Made by a program: the position numbers and the translations under genes | Assembly (NCBI GenBank): GCA_964343355.1 | Contig: CAYFJC010000041.1 | Span: 1-8,645 of the forward strand | Length of the DNA: 8,645 bases | Direction of reading: 5' to 3' | Source of the DNA: MED-G78 sp964343355 | GTDB taxonomy: Bacteria > Pseudomonadota > Gammaproteobacteria > Magnimaribacterales > D2472 | Shown: positions 1 to 5,965 of the stretch, in pieces | How positions within the stretch are numbered: position 1 is the first letter of the stretch | Layout: each line of letters starts with the position of its first letter | The notes under the pieces: generated by a model | The model's database searches: none | The model's input: the letters and a program-made list of their open reading frames with translations, nothing else | What the model was told of the DNA's origin: nothing

Positions 1-560
1 TCTCCACCATTATCAACAGCTTGCTGAGCATGAAGGTCTTCGTCTTCACGCATTGTTTTTAATATTTCAATTGTTTCTTTGTCTTTAGGTGAAATTTTAT
101 CTAAGTGTTTATCTATGTGAGCTACTACTTGTTTCTCTGTTTCTTCCACAAAACCTAAACTAACTTTTTCTCCAAAATTTCCAAAGACTGCGCCTATAGC
201 GAAAGATCCTGCATACCAGATTGGATTTAATATGGAGCCTTTTCCATCAAGCTCATCTAAACGTTTTTTACACCAAACAAGATGATCTGTTTCCTCTTCA
301 CCAGCTTCGATGAGATGTTTTTTTATTTCTGGATCTCTGCATACTAATGCTTGGCCACGATATAAAGCTTGAGCTGCAACTTCCCCAGCTAAATTTACTC
401 GCATCATTTGAATAGATAATTTTTTTTCTTTTTTTGTAAGCTCTTCAGAATTCTTTTCAGCAGGCTCAGGCGGATAAGGCCTATCAGTCCCATATTTTTT
501 ATTTGATAGAGTCTTTAGCGCAATATCAAATTCATTAACAATGTTATCTATAAAACTCAT
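1..560 (-). CDS. coq7: Coq7-type di-iron demethoxyubiquinone hydroxylase (3' end outside window)
   Basis: Coq7 is a membrane-associated di-iron monooxygenase. It hydroxylates C6 of the demethoxy-ubiquinone ring late in ubiquinone synthesis; it replaces the flavin enzyme UbiF in many proteobacteria. I translated 186 codons from the ATG at 560 with no stop before the window edge. The family usually has about 210-220 residues, so only a short C-terminal piece should be missing. The six expected iron ligands are all present at family spacing: E60 (in LAGE), E90 and H93 (EETDH), E142 (ETE), E174 and H177 (EDLH). A hydrophobic stretch near residues 113-128 fits the membrane-contacting helix. The start codon overlaps the purD stop as ATGA (560-557), and an AAGGA Shine-Dalgarno lies five bases upstream (570-566), the best ribosome site in this operon. 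Expression is therefore probably coupled to purD. The family assignment is firm; the operon link is inferred from spacing. Confidence 0.93.
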   Translation of the reverse strand, partial: MSFIDNIVNEFDIALKTLSNKKYGTDRPYPPEPAEKNSEELTKKEKKLSIQMMRVNLAGEVAAQALYRGQALVCRDPEIKKHLIEAGEEETDHLVWCKKRLDELDGKGSILNPIWYAGSFAIGAVFGNFGEKVSLGFVEETEKQVVAHIDKHLDKISPKDKETIEILKTMREDEDLHAQQAVDNGG

Positions 561-1825
561 TGAATTCCTTTAAAACCAATATCTTGTCTACAAAAAGCTC
601 CTTCAAAAGAAACTGTATCTACCAAATTATAAGCTTTTTCTTGAGCTGCCTTTAAATCATCACCTAAAGCTGTGGCACAAAAAACTCTACCACCAGAAGT
701 TAGTATTTTCTGATCATCAAGTTTAGTTCCAGCATGAAAAAGCTTCATATCTTTATCACTTGAAGGCTCAATAGTAACTTCATGATTAGATGCGTAGTTT
801 TCTGGATAACCTGCACTAGCTATAACAACTCCACATGCATGTTTGTCAGTCCACTTTATTTCATATGAATCTAATTGATCATTAATAGCAGCAAGGCACA
901 ATTGAACGAGGCTAGACTTTAGTCTGAGTAAAATAGGTTGCGTTTCAGGATCCCCAAAGCGACAGTTAAACTCAAGAACTTTTAACTCACCCTTGCTAAT
1001 CATGACCCCAGCATAAAGAAATCCTAAGTAGGGCGAGCCCTCTGAAATCAAACCATCCATAGTTGGCTTCATAACTTCATTAAGAATTTTTTGATGCATG
1101 CGCTCATCAACAATCGGAGCAGGAGAGTAGGCACCCATACCTCCGGTATTTAATCCCACATCACCTTCACCCACAGCCTTGTGATCTTGGCTTGTAGCAA
1201 GTGAGACTATTTTATCTTTACTGACTACAGCAATAAAACTAGCTTCTTCACCTTCTAAAAATTCTTCTATCACAACTCTACTACCAGCTTCGCCAAAAGC
1301 CTGATCTTTAAAAATACTTTCTAATGCCTCAATAGCATCTTGTTTTTTATCGCAAATAATGACTCCTTTACCAGCAGCAAGACCATCAGCTTTTACAACA
1401 GTAGGATAATTAATATCCTCAAGATATTGTCTTGCAGCAGAATAATTATCAAAAGAAGCATAAGCAGCTGTTGGAATTCCATATTTTACAAAGAAGTCTT
1501 TAGAAAAGGTTTTCGAACCCTCTAATTGAGCAGCAGCTTGAGAGGGGCCAAAAGTTTTTATATTTTTACTTTGTAAATAATCAGTTAGTCCATTTACTAA
1601 AGGTTGTTCAGGCCCAATTATGACAAGACCTATAGTTTCTTTTATGCAAAAATCTTCTATTGCTTGAAAATCATTTACATCAATTGAGATATTACTTAAT
1701 TTTTGTTCTAAAGCTGTACCCGCATTTCCTGGACTTACAAATACTTTGGTAACCAACTCATCCTGTGCTGATTTCCATGCTAAAGCATGTTCTCTGCCGC
1801 CTGAGCCTATTACTAAAACCTGCAT
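557..1825 (-). CDS. purD: Phosphoribosylamine-glycine ligase (GAR synthetase)
   Basis: PurD catalyses the second step of de novo purine synthesis, joining glycine to 5-phosphoribosylamine with ATP to give glycinamide ribonucleotide, in the cytoplasm. The 422-residue length is normal for the stand-alone bacterial enzyme. Family signatures appear in order: GSGGREHAL (7-15) in the N-terminal domain, GPEQPL (71-76), the ATP-grasp segment KADGLAAGKGV (145-155), DHKAVGEGDVG with NTGGMGAY (214-233), and the metal/ATP-binding NCRFGDPETQ (287-296). Nothing essential looks altered. The ATG overlaps the purH stop by one base (TAATG at 1827-1823), with a weak AGG in TTTAGGCAC just ahead, so reinitiation by ribosomes finishing purH is likely. 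purHD pairing is common in gammaproteobacteria. The downstream coq7 overlap adds a ubiquinone gene to the same message. Confidence 0.98.
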   Translation of the reverse strand: MQVLVIGSGGREHALAWKSAQDELVTKVFVSPGNAGTALEQKLSNISIDVNDFQAIEDFCIKETIGLVIIGPEQPLVNGLTDYLQSKNIKTFGPSQAAAQLEGSKTFSKDFFVKYGIPTAAYASFDNYSAARQYLEDINYPTVVKADGLAAGKGVIICDKKQDAIEALESIFKDQAFGEAGSRVVIEEFLEGEEASFIAVVSKDKIVSLATSQDHKAVGEGDVGLNTGGMGAYSPAPIVDERMHQKILNEVMKPTMDGLISEGSPYLGFLYAGVMISKGELKVLEFNCRFGDPETQPILLRLKSSLVQLCLAAINDQLDSYEIKWTDKHACGVVIASAGYPENYASNHEVTIEPSSDKDMKLFHAGTKLDDQKILTSGGRVFCATALGDDLKAAQEKAYNLVDTVSFEGAFCRQDIGFKGIQ

Positions 1826-3366
1826 TAGTGCCTAAAGTGTCTGGTATTTGTGAATACCATTGCTATATCATTCTCGTCTGCAGCAGCAATAACTTCCTCA
1901 TCCCTAATAGATCCACCTGGCTGGATGATAGCTGCTATTCCGCTTGAAGCAGCTTTATCAATCCCATCTCTAAATGGAAAGAATGCATCTGATGCCATTA
2001 CGGCTCCCATAACCTCTAAACCTTCTTCTTTTGCTTTAAGGTTTGCTATATCTGCGCTGATTACTCTACTCATCTGTCCAGCTCCTATTCCAATAGTTTG
2101 CTTATTTCTTACATAAACAATGGCATTAGATTTAACAAATTTAGCTACTCTCCATGCAAACATTAGGTCATTAATTTCATTATCATTAGGTTGTCTTTTA
2201 GTAACACATTTAAGGTCCTCTTGAGGGACCATAAATGTATCATCACTTTGAATTAAAATTCCACCAGAAACTTTTTTAATAACTCCTGGGTAAGGGTCAT
2301 CTTGAATAAGATCTACTCTAAGAACTCTTATATTTTTTTTCTTAGCAAAGATATCTAGAGCGCCTTCTTCATAATCAGGAGCAATGATCACTTCAACAAA
2401 CTGTCTACTATCTATTTCGGAAGCCGTTTTAGTATCAAGAGTTTTATTTAAAGCAATAATTCCACCAAAAGCAGAAGTTGGATCTGTCTTAAAAGCTAAA
2501 TCATAAGCATTTAAAATTGAATCAGCCTCAGCAACACCACAAGGATTAGCATGCTTAACAATCACACACGCCGACTCATTAAATTCTCGAACACATTCCC
2601 AGGCAGCATCTGCATCGACGATATTATTATAAGAAAGTTCTTTGCCTTGAATGATTTCAGCATTAGCAATATTTTTATGTTCTAAATTAGAAAAAGTTAA
2701 AAGGCTGGCTGCTTGATGTGGATTTTCTCCATAACGAAGAGAGCTTTCTTTGCTGAAAGAATAGTCTGGTAAATGCGATTGAGTTTCACCAGCTAAATAA
2801 TTTGAAATCGCAGCATTGTAATCTGCCATAAGTGTAAAGACTTTTAATGAGAGTTCTTTTCTAAAATCATAAGAAATACCATCCTGACTTTCCCATTCAT
2901 TAATAAGTCTAGAATAATCAGAGGGGTCAGATACAACAGCTACGTCTTTAAAGTTCTTAGCAGCTGAACGAATCATAGTAGGACCACCAATATCAATTTT
3001 TTCAATAGCTTCATCAAAAGAGCATCCAGAGGCGATTGTTTCTTTAAATGGATATAAGTTAACAACCACTAAATCTATAGCTTCATAACCACGTTCAGTT
3101 AGAACCTCCATATCTTGATCACGCCTTGCAAGAATGCCAGCATGAATTTTTGGATGAAGTGTTTTCACTCTTCCATCCATCATTTCTTCAAACCCAGTAA
3201 AATCTGATACCTCAATAACATTATCAGTTATTGCTTTAATAGCTTTATAAGTTCCCCCTGTAGAGAGAATCTTTACTTCTTGGGCAACAAGAAAATGAAC
3301 CAGGGCATCTAAACCATTTTTATCAGATAAGCTTATTAATGCTGTTTTTGGTTTTATTGGCTTCAT
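1825..3366 (-). CDS. purH: Bifunctional AICAR formyltransferase / IMP cyclohydrolase
   Basis: PurH performs the last two steps of de novo purine synthesis: formyl transfer from 10-formyl-THF to AICAR, then ring closure to IMP. Its 513 residues match the full bifunctional enzyme. The N-terminal MGS-like cyclohydrolase domain (about 1-150) shows STGGT (35-39), DGRVKTLHPKIH (64-75) and DIGGPTMIRSAAKN (125-138). The transformylase domain shows SLRYGENPHQA (209-219), ELSYNN (243-248), the catalytic Lys-His pair in VKHANPCG (K271, H272), DPTSAFGG (295-302), and a C-terminal run with SDAFFPF (459-465) and QPGGSIRD (482-489). It ends in the typical TNTRHFRH. The ATG overlaps the fis stop by four bases (ATGA, 3366-3363). 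Only a weak GGA (3377-3375) precedes it, again suggesting coupling. The gene looks intact and ordinary. Confidence 0.98.
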   Translation of the reverse strand: MKPIKPKTALISLSDKNGLDALVHFLVAQEVKILSTGGTYKAIKAITDNVIEVSDFTGFEEMMDGRVKTLHPKIHAGILARRDQDMEVLTERGYEAIDLVVVNLYPFKETIASGCSFDEAIEKIDIGGPTMIRSAAKNFKDVAVVSDPSDYSRLINEWESQDGISYDFRKELSLKVFTLMADYNAAISNYLAGETQSHLPDYSFSKESSLRYGENPHQAASLLTFSNLEHKNIANAEIIQGKELSYNNIVDADAAWECVREFNESACVIVKHANPCGVAEADSILNAYDLAFKTDPTSAFGGIIALNKTLDTKTASEIDSRQFVEVIIAPDYEEGALDIFAKKKNIRVLRVDLIQDDPYPGVIKKVSGGILIQSDDTFMVPQEDLKCVTKRQPNDNEINDLMFAWRVAKFVKSNAIVYVRNKQTIGIGAGQMSRVISADIANLKAKEEGLEVMGAVMASDAFFPFRDGIDKAASSGIAAIIQPGGSIRDEEVIAAADENDIAMVFTNTRHFRH

Positions 3367-3629
3367 TTTAAAAGTCCATATTTTTTTAATTTTGTTCTAA
3401 GAGTTGCTCTATTAATACCAAGTATTTGGGAAGCTTTACTTTGATTTTGATTCACAAATTTCATAGTTGATATAAGTAATTGTGGCTCCACCTCATCTAA
3501 TACAAGCTTATAAACATTGATAGGCATATTTGAACCAAGTTGCTGATAATAACGATTCATGGCTTTTCTAACCTCTTCTTTTAAAGGTTTTTTTGAATAG
3601 TCATCGAATGATGTAATTTTTTTTGCCAA
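3363..3629 (-). CDS. fis: Fis-family nucleoid-associated DNA-binding protein
   Basis: Fis is a homodimeric DNA-bending protein that organises the nucleoid, activates rRNA and tRNA promoters and peaks in rapid growth. The 88-residue product is about ten residues shorter than E. coli Fis (98), all lost from the variable N-terminus. The core dimer region starts at PLKEEV (15-20) and runs through NRYYQQL (25-31) and YKLVLDEVE (40-48). The C-terminal helix-turn-helix is strongly conserved: NQSKASQILGINRATLRTKL (62-81) followed by KKYG. The start is TTG at 3629. An in-frame TAA at 3641-3639 blocks any longer form, and the next ATG (codon 24) would delete part of the dimerisation core. No clear Shine-Dalgarno precedes the TTG. 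In pseudomonads and relatives fis follows dusB and precedes purH-purD; here purHD follow as expected but dusB is absent from this position. Confidence 0.94.
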   Translation of the reverse strand: MAKKITSFDDYSKKPLKEEVRKAMNRYYQQLGSNMPINVYKLVLDEVEPQLLISTMKFVNQNQSKASQILGINRATLRTKLKKYGLLK

Positions 3630-3657
3630 GCTTAGTTTTTAAGAAACAGAATCCATA

Positions 3658-3685
3658 AGTTTACAGTTGATTAAAAAATGCTCAA
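3658..3685 (-). promoter_or_regulatory. Candidate sigma70 promoter for the fis-purHD-coq7 operon
   Basis: On the minus strand TTGAGC (3685-3680, four of six matches to TTGACA) is followed after 16 bases by TAAACT (3663-3658, four of six matches to TATAAT). Transcription would start near 3651, leaving a leader of roughly 20 bases before the TTG start of fis. The boxes are weak, and the gap is so AT-rich that partial matches are expected. Read-through from the upstream phosphatase gene is the alternative, since no terminator hairpin is visible between the two genes. Confidence 0.25.
3669..3683 (-). promoter_or_regulatory. Candidate Fis-binding site upstream of fis
   Basis: The 15 bases GAGCATTTTTTAATC (minus strand, 3683 to 3669) satisfy every position of the degenerate Fis consensus GnnYRnnWnnYRnnC and have the AT-rich centre that favours Fis bending. 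They lie between the candidate -35 and -10 boxes of fis, where binding could block RNA polymerase. Fis autorepression is well known in E. coli. The motif is loose and the gap is AT-rich, so a chance match is possible. Confidence 0.35.
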
Positions 3686-3692
3686 TAGCAAA

Positions 3693-4256
3693 TTAAAGAT
3701 TAATTAGAGTTTTTTTATCATCACCTAAAATAATTTTCTTAATTTGATTATCTTCCACCACCAATTTTGTACATGAAGTGTAATCTGGATAAAAGTAAAG
3801 TAAGTTACTATTTTTTAATACACAAGCTGCAATAGCATTAATCACCATAAAGTGACTAAAAATTAAAGCATCGCTATTTATAGAAGAAAGCGCATTCATA
3901 ATATTATCTTGCCAGCTCTTAACTTCTTCTGGCAGAGTGTCTATATCTTGAGACATAACCTGTCTTAACCAATTTTGTTTTTCATCATTAGGAATTTTTT
4001 TAGAAGGTATTTCAGAGAACTCATTTTGAATTAGAAGATCTTTATTACAACTCATCGCAAGAGGCTGGCCTGTTTCCAAAGCTCTTAGTTTGGGACTTGA
4101 GATAAATTTAAAGTTTTCTAAATTCTCCTCTGAGAATGTCTCAATTAATTTTTTAGCTTGTTTTTTACCATCATTACTTAAACCGGGGTCAATATGTTCA
4201 CCCCAAGATGCGCTAGCTTCTCCGTGCCTAATTAAAACTAAAGTGTGAATTGCCAT
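3693..4256 (-). CDS. Histidine phosphatase (phosphoglycerate mutase-like) superfamily protein
   Basis: This 187-residue cytoplasmic protein belongs to the branch of the histidine phosphatase superfamily that forms a phosphohistidine intermediate. The catalytic RHGE motif is at 10-13 (R10, nucleophile H11). It is followed by DPGLSNDGKKQA (23-34), the second phosphate-binding arginine R58 in SSPKLRALETG (53-63), a probable acid/base glutamate E82 in SEIP, and the second catalytic histidine H135 in IFSHF. All core residues are present, so it should be active. The substrate cannot be told from sequence: SixA-type phosphohistidine phosphatases, cofactor-independent sugar or nucleotide phosphatases and GpmB-like proteins share these motifs. 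SixA itself is shorter and lacks the WGE/DPGLS pattern, so I do not assign that name. It is the first gene of the minus-strand block, 63 bases before fis, and may share a transcript with it. The ATG at 4256 has no recognisable Shine-Dalgarno. Confidence 0.88.
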   Translation of the reverse strand: MAIHTLVLIRHGEASASWGEHIDPGLSNDGKKQAKKLIETFSEENLENFKFISSPKLRALETGQPLAMSCNKDLLIQNEFSEIPSKKIPNDEKQNWLRQVMSQDIDTLPEEVKSWQDNIMNALSSINSDALIFSHFMVINAIAACVLKNSNLLYFYPDYTSCTKLVVEDNQIKKIILGDDKKTLINL

Positions 4257-4275
4257 TTATAGAATTTTAATAGTA

Positions 4276-4283
4276 ATTATAAT
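4276..4283. promoter_or_regulatory. Palindromic -10 element, candidate shared divergent promoter
   Basis: The octamer ATTATAAT is its own reverse complement. It gives a perfect TATAAT on the plus strand (4278-4283) and on the minus strand (4281-4276). For the plus strand, TTTATA at 4256-4261 is a four-of-six -35 with a 16-base spacer, and transcription would start around 4289-4291, at the rsmE start codon. For the minus strand, initiation would fall near 4269, about 12 bases before the phosphatase ATG; no good -35 is seen on that side. The 33-base gap between start codons leaves little room for separate promoters. Confidence 0.5.
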
Positions 4284-4289
4284 GGTATT

Positions 4290-5033
4290 GTGAAAACTCA
4301 TAGAATGTATTTTAAAGATTTATCCAATATTAGCTCAGTCTGTGAGCTAGATAATGCCCAATCTGCCCATATAGCAACTGTTTTACGCCTAAGAGAGGGT
4401 GATGAAATTGAATTATTTGATGGACATGGATTATCTTGTAAGGCAAACATTGCTGTGAGTTCTAAAAGAAATGCTCAGTTAGAACTCATACCTTCATCAA
4501 AAGAGACACAAAATCCGAGTAATCAGCTAGTTGGAGTCCTTCCATATATTAAGAAAGATAGTATGTCTTTTATGGTTCAAAAATTAACAGAGCTTGGAGT
4601 TACTCAGATGATTTTTTTTAAGCCTGACAGATTAGACCAAAGTTTAGTAAAAAAAGACTTATCTAAATTAAAAGACAAACTTCAAGAGGTAGCGATAGGA
4701 GCATGCAAGCAATCTGGAATAAATTTTTTACCAAAGCTAAAACATTGCGATGACTTAGCAGAGGTTTTTAACAACTCATCCATAACAGCATCAAATAATT
4801 TTGCATGTTTTTTTGATCTAGAAGCTACCAATCATTTATCTTCAAATGACTTAACTAATAAAGACGAATATATTTTTATTACTGGCCCAGAGTCTGGTTT
4901 TTCTGATGAAGAAAGGTTTACCATGGTAGAAAAGAATATCTCTGTTAAATCATTGGGAAAAAATATTCTTAGAGCAGAGACAGCGCCGATAATTAGCGCT
5001 ACTCTAATTCAATCCTTTTTAGGAAATATATAA
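4290..5033 (+). CDS. rsmE: 16S rRNA (uracil-1498-N3)-methyltransferase
   Basis: RsmE methylates N3 of U1498 in 16S rRNA of the 30S subunit, using S-adenosylmethionine. Its 247 residues fit the family (about 240-250). The N-terminal PUA-like RNA-binding domain includes VLRLREGDEIELFDG (31-45). The C-terminal SPOUT knot domain holds KLTELGV (98-104), FITGPESGFS (196-205) and the cofactor-binding loop SLGKNILRAETAP (221-233). The GTG at 4290 was chosen because MKTHRMYF aligns with the start of E. coli RsmE (MRIPRIYH); the ATG at 4305 would delete five conserved-position residues. No Shine-Dalgarno is present, and the predicted transcription start falls on the GTG. Two deviations from common family motifs are GPESG where GPEGG is usual, and loss of the tryptophan usually found near residue 130. 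It heads the plus-strand block, five bases before gshB; rsmE-gshB adjacency is common in gammaproteobacteria. Confidence 0.95.
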   Translation: MKTHRMYFKDLSNISSVCELDNAQSAHIATVLRLREGDEIELFDGHGLSCKANIAVSSKRNAQLELIPSSKETQNPSNQLVGVLPYIKKDSMSFMVQKLTELGVTQMIFFKPDRLDQSLVKKDLSKLKDKLQEVAIGACKQSGINFLPKLKHCDDLAEVFNNSSITASNNFACFFDLEATNHLSSNDLTNKDEYIFITGPESGFSDEERFTMVEKNISVKSLGKNILRAETAPIISATLIQSFLGNI

Positions 5034-5038
5034 GTTTC

Positions 5039-5965
5039 ATGAGCAATAAAATTTTATTTATAACAGATCCGGTATCTTCACTTAATGTTAGTAAAGACAC
5101 ATCATTATTTATGGTTGAACATGCTCAAAGATTAGGTATTTCGTCCTACCAATGTGAGACAAGTGATATTTCTTTTCAAAATGCCTCTGTAAAGTCATGT
5201 GCATATGCAATTGAGTTAAAAGATAAAGAAATTCTTTTAAATGAAGCTAGTGAGGATATTAATCTCAATGACTTTAAATGTGTATTTATGCGCAAAGATC
5301 CCCCTGTTGATCAAGACTATATGAATACACTGCATTTGCTTGATTTAGCAAGCTCAGAGGGCGCAAATATTATTAATGATCCAAGTGCAGTAAAGAAATT
5401 TAATGAGAAGATATTTGCTTTATATTTTGCTAAATATATTCCCAGCACCATCATTACCTCAAAGGTATCTGAAATTAAATCTTTCGCACAAGATTTTACT
5501 GAAATAGTTATCAAGCCCTTAAATGGCATGGGTGGAGAATCAATTTATAAATTAAATGAGATAGGTTCTGAAGAAGAAGCTATTATTGGGGACTTAACAA
5601 ATCAAGGCTCAACCTCCATTGTAGGACAAGAATTTCTTCCTGAAATTTATGATGGTGACTTTAGAATACTTATTATCAATGGAAAACCATTTCAAAAAAC
5701 TTTAGCAAGAATACCTCAAGGTGGAAGCTTTAAGGGCAATCTGGCAGCAGGTGGTAAGGGAGTTGCTCAAGATTTAAAGCCGCATCAAGAAGCAGTGGCA
5801 ACTGAAATAGGCGAAGTTTTAGTTAAAAATGGAATTCGATTTGCTGGTTTGGATATGATCGGCAGCAAGGTAACTGAGATCAATGTAACAAGCCCAACCT
5901 GTGCAAGAGAAATATTTGAACAGACAGGAGAGGACCCTATCAAGGAATTGTTTAGTAACTTATGA
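5039..5965 (+). CDS. gshB: Glutathione synthetase
   Basis: GshB is a cytoplasmic ATP-grasp ligase that adds glycine to gamma-glutamylcysteine to make glutathione, the main thiol antioxidant. The 308-residue length is close to E. coli GshB (316). Signatures in order are FMRKDPP (83-89), INDPSAVKKFNEK (112-124), the ATP-binding KPLNGMGG (159-166), QEFLPEI (197-203), LARIPQGG with GNLAAGGKG (222-241), and the Mg-binding C-terminal TEINVTSPTC (279-288). The family motif GDKRIL appears here as GDFRIL (206-211), a Lys-to-Phe change; the adjacent arginine is kept, so I expect activity. It starts five bases after rsmE with no strong Shine-Dalgarno, and its stop overlaps the next gene as ATGA (5962-5965). 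Finding gshB implies a gshA product elsewhere in the genome. Confidence 0.97.
   Translation: MSNKILFITDPVSSLNVSKDTSLFMVEHAQRLGISSYQCETSDISFQNASVKSCAYAIELKDKEILLNEASEDINLNDFKCVFMRKDPPVDQDYMNTLHLLDLASSEGANIINDPSAVKKFNEKIFALYFAKYIPSTIITSKVSEIKSFAQDFTEIVIKPLNGMGGESIYKLNEIGSEEEAIIGDLTNQGSTSIVGQEFLPEIYDGDFRILIINGKPFQKTLARIPQGGSFKGNLAAGGKGVAQDLKPHQEAVATEIGEVLVKNGIRFAGLDMIGSKVTEINVTSPTCAREIFEQTGEDPIKELFSNL

Noticed and set aside
1340..1525. Open frame on the plus strand opposite purD
   Set aside because: It is antisense to a strongly conserved ATP-grasp region, has no family resemblance and no ribosome site. The same holds for plus-strand frames at 1765-1947 and 1850-2116.
3630..3692. Possible terminator or small RNA between the phosphatase gene and fis
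   Set aside because: No stable GC-containing hairpin followed by a T-run is visible. The T-run at 3678-3673 (minus strand) has no stem before it, so read-through seems more likely than termination.
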